Positions 33,601 through 41,600 of a stretch of DNA of 64,000 nucleotides are shown piece by piece (positions within the stretch are counted from its first letter, which is position 1; every line of letters starts with the position of its first letter). Under the pieces are notes generated by a model. It was not told the DNA's origin. It did no database searches and saw only the letters and a list, made by a program, of their open reading frames with translations. The stretch comes from Symbiodinium natans (taxonomy: Eukaryota; Sar; Dinophyceae; Suessiales; Symbiodiniaceae). Location: the NCBI GenBank assembly GCA_905221605.1, contig CAJNDS010002415.1, positions 115,001-179,000 on the forward strand, read 5' to 3'. Position numbers and translations under genes: made by a program.

Positions 33601-35596
33601 GGGATGCTTCCCCTTATACTTGCAGTCCTTAATCGGGATTATAAAAGGTTCAGGACTGTTAGTATAAGGGGGGAACATCCCAGTACGTAGTTTTTACTTG
33701 GCAGTTGGGCACGCTCGAGAAGAGATTTGTACGCGCCCCACAGAAATTGTGAAACTTGGTATGTTTGCACGCACAAAAGAAGCTTAGACACAAAGAAGTG
33801 TTTAGGGTTTGGTACGGATTTTACAAACCCTCACCGAGAGAAGGGTGTAGATTAGAGTCTAAAACCCTAAACCCTAAACCCTAAACCCTAAACCCTAAAC
33901 CCTAAACCCTAAACCCTAAACCCTAAACCCTAAACCCTAAACCCTCAACCCCACCCAAACCCTAATTAGCATGCATTGGGTCCCCAAGGTACCGGTCCAA
34001 TCGGGGTTCAAGGTGTCGCTGATCGATTTGGTCCGAAACTTGCTCGAAGGCTGCGTATCGGTGGACTTCATTCGAACCTTGGCAGCTCAGCAGCCATATG
34101 GGGGTTTAGGGTTTAGGGTTTAGGGTTTAGGGTTTAGGGTTTAGGGTTTAGGGTTTAGGGTTTAGGGTATTCGAGGGTACCTTTTTGGGATCCTTTTTCT
34201 CAGGGGCTCCAAGGGGCTTAGGGTTTAGGGTAACTTGGTAGTGCGATAACCATACTACCATAAGGGTACCCTTTTTTTGGAGTTGGTGTTACCGTTTCAG
34301 GAAACCCAGAATCAACAAAAAACACAGGTACGGGGTACCCATAAACCCTAAACCCTAAACCCTCAACACGAAACCCTAAACCCTAAACCCTAAACCCCAA
34401 ACCCTAAACCCTAAACCCTAAACCCTACCACTACGCTACACCAAGGAGCCAGGCAGTAAGGATCCGAGGCTGAGAACCGGTCCATGGCGGCAACATCGTG
34501 GGCTCTGTCGCAGGACACCGTAACCGTGAGTGAAGCACATAGCTCTTCTTGGCCTTCATGGGTTTTAGGGTTTAGGGTTTAGGGTTTAGGGTTTAGGGTT
34601 TAGGGTTTAGGGTCTAGGGCTCCCCTCCCTATGGTTCGATAAGCCCATGATGCCTGGGTTGCACGCCTCTGGCACTCCCATCTCAACTTTCGTTGTGAAA
34701 GCGACCGTGCCGATCGATCCTTTCTCAGCCTTCTTCAGGCTCTTGGTACCGCGATTCTTGTTGGGCCGCAACGGTAAGGAATAGCTCTTCTCCTAGGCGG
34801 GCCAACCCTAAACCCGAAACCCTAAACCCTAAACCCGAAACCCGAAACCCTAAACCCTAAAGCCTAAACCCTAGACCAAAAGCCATCCGCGTCTCTCCCA
34901 AGGACAAGCTCACACCAACTTCGCCGATGAACTCGGAGGTGGTCACGTCGCTGTCCCAAACCTCAGGGGATTTAGGGGTTTAGTGGTTTTAGGGTTTTGG
35001 GGTTTGGGGGTTTAGGGTTTAGGGTTTAGGGTTTAGGGTTTAGGGTTTAGGGTTTAGGGTCGCAGACCTCAGGCGAGGGGGGGGGGGGGGGGGATTTTTA
35101 GAGTGGGTTTGGCGGGGTGGTTTTTAAGGGTTTCGAGTGGTTTTTTTGCGGAGATTTTCGGGGGATTTAGGGGGTTTTAGGGGCTTTAGGGTTTTTTGAG
35201 GAGTTTAGGGATCAGGGCTTATTGGCTGGGGTGCACTTTTAGGGTTTGGGTTTAGGGTTTAGGGTTTAGGGCCAACCTCCACCATGAGCGGGAAGGCACC
35301 GGCAGGAGGCTTGAAGGAGCCTGCTTGATGAGGGAGCCTAGCAAACCCTAAACCCTAAACCCTAAACCCTAAACCCTAGACCCTAGACCCTAAACCCTAA
35401 ACCCTAAACCCTAAACCCTAAACCCTAAACCCTAAACCCTAAACCCTAAACCCTAAACCCTAAACCCTACCCCCCCCCCAAAAAAAAGAAAAGGGCACCA
35501 CTGGGCTACCAAGCCTGTGAGGTTGTTCACAGCCTCACCAGCCAGGTCATCCACGCTGTCCAGCTCGTTCATGGAACTTTGCAGGAACTCGAACTC
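30395..35596 (-). CDS. Split gene: C2-domain protein with C-terminal membrane anchor
   Basis: Minus-strand exons at 35539-35596, 35277-35320, 34884-34961, 34645-34792, 34450-34553, 33993-34077, 33363-33468 and 32378-32440 join with continuous phase. Probable further exons are 31410-31526, 30959-31065 and 30395-30605. In order they give an acidic helix, C2 strands ending MVE|VWDSDVTTSEFIGEV, the end of that C2 (YSLPLRPNKN, then GSIGTVAFTTKVE), then a new C2: LTVTVSCDRAHDVAAMDRF, SASDPYC, TKSISDTLNPDW, HTFSFLVLVDD. The product ends with a Gly/Tyr/Arg-rich stretch and VFVVVVILMIILLPIGL. C2 domains bind membrane lipid, often with calcium; tandem C2 plus a tail anchor recalls ferlins and synaptotagmin-like proteins. 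Donors are GT or GC. Upstream exons may extend toward 43.7 kb. The C2 core is well supported; the link to the anchor exon is inferred. Confidence 0.68.
30679..30816. mobile_element. Family M hairpin
   Basis: Arms GGGCCCATGTACCTA...TAGAGGTACATGGCCCC just outside the last C2-gene exon. Interior ends TAGGGCCCAAGTA as in the M copy at 26266. Short ends at 27344-27358 and 28884-28900. Confidence 0.58.
30959..31065 (-). CDS. Exon: AEDAQGAHVDDGVGPTDASS
   Basis: A clean example of the telomeric intron rule. The exon follows ...CCCTAAACCCAG and ends at GGCGG|GTTTAGGG, so both neighbouring introns use telomeric repeat as splice signal. Ala/Glu/Asp-rich (LAEVATAELESQHLG), probably a disordered linker. 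The phase-1 frame is also open, so the frame is not certain. Confidence 0.6.
31066..31213 (+). repeat. Telomeric array at an intron 3' end, about 20 units
   Basis: On the minus strand this is (CCCTAAA)n ending CCCAG, the acceptor of the exon at 30959-31065. Hairpin E2 and a smaller CCCTAAA array fill the rest of the intron. Confidence 0.93.
31410..31526 (-). CDS. Exon: QRLVCDLLFGSQVDNATL
   Basis: Reads QRLVCDLLFGSQVDNATLQ then EASGCLSDEDAQVFNKMAP. Donor CCTCG|GTTTGGGGTTTAGGG is telomeric. Two acceptors are possible, CTTCAG (after a pyrimidine run, exon then ending at 31534) and CTCAG; the second keeps phase with the exon at 32.4 kb. Helical and acidic, no family assigned. Confidence 0.6.
31689..31802. 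mobile_element. Family C hairpin (GGTAGCCCAG tips)
   Basis: Tips GTGGTAGCCCAGCAACC and inverse. In this family the tip read on the minus strand as G|GTAGCCCAG can act as a donor and CTACCAAG as an acceptor. Other copies: 34232-34341, 37576-37704, 44890-45005; half at 35479-35514. Confidence 0.65.
32036..32260. mobile_element. Family A element with a second hairpin nested inside
   Basis: Outer tips AGAGGAGGGGCCC and CCCTCCTTATAC. An inner hairpin with TTACAGTAAAAAGTTGGAAC arms spans 32121-32232. Confidence 0.6.
32378..32440 (-). CDS. C2 gene exon: FMANTRLMAKLLVLNGQDHE
   Basis: 63 bp; acceptor CAACCTCGAG, donor GAAGG|GTTTGTGGGG. The one-base start completes the two-base end of the previous exon. 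No domain assigned on its own. Confidence 0.55.
33363..33468 (-). CDS. C2 gene exon: HTFSFLVLVDDG
   Basis: 106 bp with a two-base start. It reads MEHSHTFSFLVLVDDGVPWS then IDSISLTDQLLAAE. Directly after NPDW a C2 domain expects an F-x-F strand; HTFSF fills that place. The donor GTTGGGGTTTAGG is telomere-like, and the intron then holds a (TTTGGGG)n array. Confidence 0.65.
33601..33682. mobile_element. Family L hairpin
   Basis: Arms GGGATGCTTCCCCTTATAC and GTATAAGGGGGGAACATCCC. It sits beside an M fragment (33577-33594); a half copy lies at 15030-15049. Confidence 0.6.
33993..34077 (-). CDS. C2 gene exon: KFRTKSISDTLNPDW
   Basis: Acceptor GCTGCCAAG, donor ACCG|GTACCTTGG. Contains VRMKSTDTQPSSKFRTKS followed by ISDTLNPDW, matching the K-T-x-x-x-x-T-L-N-P-x-W signature of C2 domains. 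Phase 0 to 1 joins to the next exon. Confidence 0.75.
34450..34553 (-). CDS. C2 gene exon: start of second C2 (LTVTVSCDRAHDV...SDPYC)
   Basis: Reads QEELCASLTVTVSCDRAHDV then AAMDRFSASDPYCL. This is the N-terminal C2 pattern, a beta strand, a variable loop and the calcium-loop aspartates of SDPYC. GC donor (CTG|GCTCCTTGG); the join to VRMKSTD gives the expected SDPYCLVRM. Confidence 0.75.
34645..34792 (-). CDS. C2 gene exon: end of one C2 and linker
   Basis: 148 bp, the longest clear exon here. It reads EKSYSLPLRPNKNRGTKSL, then KKAEKGSIGTVAFTTKVEMG. Basic loop plus G-x-I-x-V strand fits the last strands of a C2 domain. Acceptor CCGCCTAG; the GC donor ATGG|GCTTATCG gives phase 1, matched by the two-base start of the next exon. 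Confidence 0.72.
34884..34961 (-). CDS. C2 gene exon: VWDSDVTTSEFIGEV
   Basis: 78 bp, phase 0 to 0. It reads VWDSDVTTSEFIGEVGVSLS then LGETRM, the V-x-D-x-D...iGe strand-loop-strand of C2 domains. With a GC donor (ATG|GCTTTTGG) it joins in phase to EKSYSLPLRP. The following 91-bp intron is almost all telomeric repeat. Confidence 0.72.
35277..35320 (-). CDS. C2 gene exon: GSFKPPAGAFPLMVE
   Basis: Acceptor CATCAAGCAG, two-base start, 14 codons, donor GAG|GTTGGCCCTAAACCC, so the intron opens onto telomeric C-strand repeat. It joins in phase to VWDSDV of the next exon, giving the C2 string PLMVEVWDSDV. Confidence 0.65.
35341..35470 (-). repeat. Telomeric array (CCCTAAA), about 17 units, inside a C2-gene intron
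   Basis: Two CCCTAGA variant units near the left end. The right end joins a C-run and the surviving half of a family-C hairpin (35479-35514). Confidence 0.93.
35539..35596 (-). CDS. C2 gene exon: acidic helix
   Basis: Opens after CTACCAAG and reads EFEFLQSSMNELDSVDDLA, phase 0 to 1, with donor GTGAGG. The frame stays open for another 30 bp up to TTG|GTAGCCCAG, the tip of a family-C hairpin, so two alternative donors exist. The GTGAGG donor gives the phase needed by the next exon. Confidence 0.6.
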
Positions 35597-35604
35597 CTTG
35601 GTAG

Positions 35605-38600
35605 GGTTTGGGGTTTAGGGTTTGGGGTTTGGGGTTTAGGGTTTAGGGTTTGGGGTTTGGGGTTTGGGGTTTGGGGTTTAGGGTTTAGGGTTTAGGGTTT
35701 AGGGTTGAGGGTCTGGGGTTTAGGGTTTAGGGTTTCGGGTTTAGGGCTTAGGGACGTGGTCCCTTAGTATGGGCTCGTAAAAGGGGGCCTCTTATATACC
35801 CCTGATATACCCTAAACCCTAAACCCCAAGGGTTAGGGGGTTTAGGGTTTAGGGTTTAGGGAAAGAAACCCCACAAGAAACGGCACAACACTGGGCTGCC
35901 CAAGAGTCTTTCATGGTTGAGCTTAAGATGGATGCATGCCTCATCTTTTTGTATGCTTTTACCGGATACAGAGACCTTAGTTGCTGAGTTCGTAAGTCAC
36001 AAAAGTGTGCACTTTCAGCTCTATAGGGGGTTATAGTATCCCCAAAAAAGTGGGGTTTCAGAAATTAGGGGTACCATCCTCGGGTCCCTACTATTTGGGG
36101 CTGTGCTTAGGGGTCCCCTTATTTTCGTAAGCCCCAACAAAGTGTAAAGCTAGACCCCAGGAGTAGCCTAGGACCCAGGAATAAAATGGGCACCCTTTTT
36201 GGTTCTAAGGGGATTATGAGGGAACCCCAAACCCTAAAGAAAGGAAATAAAGGCCTGCACCCTAAACCCTAAACCCTAAACCCCAAACCTTACTCATTCA
36301 GCCACAAAGAGGCTGTATCAAGCCTGGCGATTCCGCCTGCTGATCGGTCAAGTACCTCGAAGCATGCCCTAAACCCTAAGACCCTAAGACCCTAAGACCC
36401 TAAGACCCTAAGACCCTAAGACCCTAAGACCCTAAGACCCTAAGACCCTCAGACACCTAGACCCCAAGACCCCAAGACCCCTAGAACCTAAAACCCTAAA
36501 AACCTAAGACGCCAAGACCCTAAGCCCTGAAGCCCTGAACCCCCAAAAACCCTAAAACCCTGAACCCCTAAAACCCTAGAACCCTAAAACCCTAAAAACC
36601 CTAAAACCCTAAACCCCTAAAACCCTAAAACCCTAAAACCCTAAAAACCCTAAAACCCTAAAGCCCTAAAACCCTAAAAACCCTAAAACCCTAAAACCCT
36701 AAACCCTAAAAACCCTAAAACCCTAAAAACCCTAAGGCCCTCATGTACCTCGAAGCTTGCACGGTTTCGTAGAGAACCGACTCGGCACCTCGGCAGCCCC
36801 AGCGGCCATATTGCAACAAGGGGGTTTAGGGTTTAGGGTTTAGGGTTTAGGGTTTAGGGTTTAGGGTAACTTGGTAGCCCAGTACATAACCATATGGGGG
36901 TTTACGAAAACAGGGGTACCCTTTTTTCGGGTCCTTCTTTATAGGGGGATCCTACTCTTGCCAATAAGGGCACCCTGTTTTGTGTTTCTTGCTCCATAAG
37001 GGAACCCAGAAACCAAAAAAAAGAAAAACAAAGCAAAGGGTAAAAGGGTACCTCTGGGCTCCCGAGGCGCGCTTCAGCAGGATGGGATCCTCCAGGAAGG
37101 GCCTCTTGGCTGCACTTAGGAGGGTCTTTTAGCTGCCTTATTAAGAAACCCAATTAATGTAAAGTAACCCTAAACCCTAAACCCTAAACCCTAAACCCTA
37201 AACCCTTAACCCTTAACCCAAAAAGGCTAAAGATGTAAAGTTACAGTAAAGCACCAGAGAGGCCTGCAAGAGCATTGTGTGGTCGACTCCTCGAAGGTGG
37301 AGCAGGTGTTGGCGTTGCAGGCCTCCTCCTCCACGTCCATTTCTGCATCGCTGCCCTCCGCCCTACCTTAAAGGACCACATGAACCCCTAAAGTTGGGGT
37401 CATGTTCCCCTACGACTATAACTCCCATGATGGTAATGTGAATCAAAAACCCTAAACCCTAAACCCTAAACCCTAAACCCTAAACCCTAAACCCTAAACC
37501 CTAAACCCTTTCAGAGTTCATTTCGTCCCCAAGGTACGGTAGGACTGGCAAAGCCCGAATAGCAGGACGAGAGCCAACCTTGGTGGTCCAGTAACCGTAT
37601 TCTAACAAGGGCACCCTGATTTCTGGGTTTAGGGTTTAGGTTTACTTTATAAGGGGACCTCGAACTTCAAAAAAAGGGAAAAGGGTACCACTGGGCTACC
37701 AAGCAACGCACGCAACATGGCCAAGCTTTGCATGGATTCTTCTTTGGAAAGCAACGCGGGAACTGAGATCTGGCTTGAGAGTCCGATGGCTCGCACCCAG
37801 CAACCCTAAAGGTTTAGGGTTTAGGGTTTGGGGTTTGGGGTTTAGGGTTTAGGGTTTGGTGCTCCGCAGGGCAGGGTTGACTGGAGTGAAATACAGGGCC
37901 GTACAGCCATCACACGTCGTACACTAAACCCCGAACTCGAAACTCTATAACCGCCCAGAAACCATGTGACCATCTGTGAGGGTTTAGGGTTTAGGGTTTA
38001 GGGTTTAGGGTTAGGGTTTAGGATTTAGGGTTTAGCCCTTCCCACGCAATCCCAATTTGCTTCGCCATCAAGTGGCAAGAGGCTCATGGAGCTCAGGCAC
38101 CCGTCGCGGATTTGGGGAGTGATGTAAACCGTGGGCCCTTGGACGTCCTTGAAGAACTTCGCAAGGAGTCAGCACGAAAAGGGATTCCGAGATACCCTTC
38201 GTTGCCGCTGAATAGCTTTATGAGGGAACCTTCTGAGTGAAAAGGGAATGGGGCACCATCTGGTCCTAAACCCTAAGGCCTCGACCCTTAACCCTGTATG
38301 GTTTAGGGGTTAGGGTTTAACGTTGAGGGTTTAAGCTTAGGGCTTAGGGAAGGGTACAAGTCTCCCTCCCTAGAACGATATGCCGCCATATGCTACAAGT
38401 GGAGAAGGTCATGACGAGGATAAACTGATGAAGGTAACACAGGATTTGCATTGTCGGTCCATCATGCTATATGCATGACTGAGTTGACCCCCCGAAGTCT
38501 CCACCCTGTTTAGGGTTTAGAACACGAAATCCTAAGCCCCAAGCCCTAAACCCCAAACCCCAAACCCTAAACCCTAAACCCTAAACCCTAAACCCTAAAC

Positions 38601-41600
38601 CCTGACCACACCCCAAAGCCCCCAAAAGCCCACCGAGCATCTGCTTCCGGCCTGCACGAGCAGGTCGGCGGCGTACGCCTGGCAAAGAGGAGCCCCCCCT
38701 GGAGGTTCAGGGTGCGTATTCACCAACTAGAACTGTACGTATAGGGTTTAGGGTTTAGGGTTTAGGGTTTAGGGTTTAGGGTTTAGGGTTTAGGGTTTAG
38801 GGTTTAGGGTTTAGGGTTTAGGGTTTAGGGTTTAGGGTTTAGGGTCTGGAGAGCTCAGTAACTCTCAGGGTTAGGGGTTTAGGGTTTTAGGGTCTTAGGG
38901 CTTAGGGGTATAGGTTTTAGGGTTTAGGGTTTTAGGGTTTAGGGCTTAGGGATGTAGGGTCTTAGGGATTAGGGTTTTAGGGCTTTAGAGTTTTAGGGTT
39001 TAGGATAATTTTCGGGTTTCAGGGTTTAGGGTTTTAGGGGTTTAGGGTTTTCGGGTTTTGGGGTTTTATACTTGGTGCCTTAGCACCGGGGACTGTTATA
39101 GGGGGAAGCAGTAGGCGCCAAGTGTGGAAAAACCTGGCCAAAGGGGCGGTTTAAGGGTTTGAGGACGAAACCGACCCTAAACCCCTTACACCCCCTAAAC
39201 CCCCTAAACCCCCCAACCCACCCCCCCCCCCCCCCCCCCCCCCCCAAAACCCCAAAACCCCCGAACCCCCAAAACCCCCAAAAACCCCCAAACCCCCAAA
39301 ACCCCCAAAACCCCCAAAACCCCCCAAAACCCCCCTAAATCCCCCAAAACCCCCAAAACCCCCTCAGCCCCCTAGGCCCCCCTAAGCCCCCCCCTAACAC
39401 ACCCTAAACCCAGCTAAACCCCCTAAACCCTAAACCCCCCCAACACACCCTAAACCCAGCTAAACCAACTAAACCCTAAACCCCCCCAACACACCCTAAA
39501 CCCAGCTAAACCCCCTAAACCCTAAACCCCCTGAACTAAACCCCAAAAAACCCTTTCGAACAGGTGCGGACATCCTTGTCGACCTGCGGCGTATACTGCC
39601 GGGATGATTGGCTCTCCAGAGCCCCGAGGATGGCTCAGTCTGTGGGGGTTTAGGGTTTAGGGTACCCTTTAGGTTTAGGGTTTAGGGTTTAGGGTTTAGG
39701 GTTTAGGGTTTAGGGTTTAGTGTTTAGGGTTTAGGGTTTAGGGTTCACTGGCGATTCTGGCGTCTTGCGACGTCTTTTCCATCCCTCCCACAATGCGCCG
39801 ATGTCTCTTTGGCGATGATGAGCTGAAGGTTTGTGCCCACCTTTGAGGCGACTCGAGAGGGCCGGTGAAGTCGGCGACTCGAGAGGGTGAAGTCGGTGAC
39901 AGCTGCATCTCCTCAACGTCCAGGGTTTAGGGTTTAGGGTTTAGGGTTTAGGGTTTAGGGTTTAGGGTTTAGGGTTTAGGGTTTAGGGTTTAGGGTTTAG
40001 GGTTTAGGGTTTATGACGAAGGGGGCTCCCAGTCAAGGGATTGGGTCTTAGTTCTCGCGCTTTGAGAACTGGATGCCCCGGTGTGCCCCGCCTTAAATGC
40101 TGGCCCCGTCGCAAGTGCACCAAGTGCTTTCAAAGAGGAGAAAACGGCGAAGCCTCCTGGCCCCCCCCTTAAACCTTTTAACCCCTACGGATTTACCTTC
40201 TCCTCCAATGGCGGGCGCACGTGCCGATCTGGCATCTAGGTCTTGAATTCCTCGAAGCCGGGGTGAGAGATGACCAAATCGTAGCCAGCATTGTGCACAG
40301 CCTCACGATCCTCAATACTTAGGGTTCAGGGGTTCAGGGGTTCAGGGTCTAGGGTCTAGGGTTTATAGGGCTTATAGGGCTTATAGGGTTTACAGGGTTT
40401 ATAGGGTTTATAGGGTTTATAGGGTTTATAGGGTTTATAGGGTTTATAGGGTTTATAGGGTTTATAGGGTTTATAGGGTTTATAGGGTCAAAAGAAACGC
40501 GTCAGCCTGAACCTCCTGAATCCCCTAAACCATGAACCCTTAAATCTGAACTGCCTGCAGCGCGGTGAGTCCGGTCAGCGTCCTAAGGGCCGCCACTGCG
40601 TCCTGCGAGGGTTCAGGGTTCAGGGTTCAGGGTTCAGGGTTCAGGGTTTAGGGTTTAGGGTTTAGGGTTCAGGGCTTAGGGTTTAGGTCGAGAGTCTGGG
40701 GTTCGGGGCTGACGTTTTCGGGCTTTGACGCACGCCCCACAACCTGCCCTTAGTCCTCCAAACCCTAAACCCTAAACCCTAAACCCTAGACCCTAAATCC
40801 TAAACCCGAAACCCTAAACCAATAAACCCTAAACCCTAAACCCTAACACAGCCTAAACCCTACAAACAAGCCCCCTAAGCCCTACAGCCCAAATCCTCCC
40901 TAGCCCGATAAACAAACCCCCCTAACCCTAAACCCTAAACCCTAGACCCTAGAACCCTAAACCCTGAACCGTAACACCCCAAAAACCCCCCAAAAAAACC
41001 CAGAACATCTGCCTAGTATAGGGTGCTTAATTATGAGAATGTTTTTTTTTTTGGGGGGGGTGTTATATGGGACCATAAGGGAAAAAATATATTAGCAATT
41101 CTTCCGACCCCTATATTACGACCCTGCAGCTCCTCTGCAAACTCCACGGCCTCCCGACCAAGACCTGAAGGTTTTGAAGGCGGAGGGCCCGGGCATTGAT
41201 TTAGGGTTTAGGGTTTAGGGTTTAGGGTTTAGGGTTTAGGGCTTGGGGTTTCGGGTTTAGGGTTCAGGGTTCAGGGTTTGGTTTAGGGTTTCGGCTTGGG
41301 GCTTATAGAACCTAAGCACACTAACCCCTCACCCCGCTATGCGGGATAGAGGTTTCGAGATCTCTGCAGTTCGGTCTTGGACACCTCTTCATTATGGAAC
41401 TGGCCTTAAACTGTGTTGATATAGGGGGAGGTGGGGTATTCCCTACATGGGGGTTTCCGAAATTAGGGGTACCTTACTGGGGTCCTGATTAGAAGGGAAT
41501 CCTACTATTTGGCTATTTTAGGGGTCCCTTATTTTCGTAAACCCCCACATAAGTTGTAGTAGGTATCCCAGTCACCCGCGAACTGGGAACCAGGACCTTC

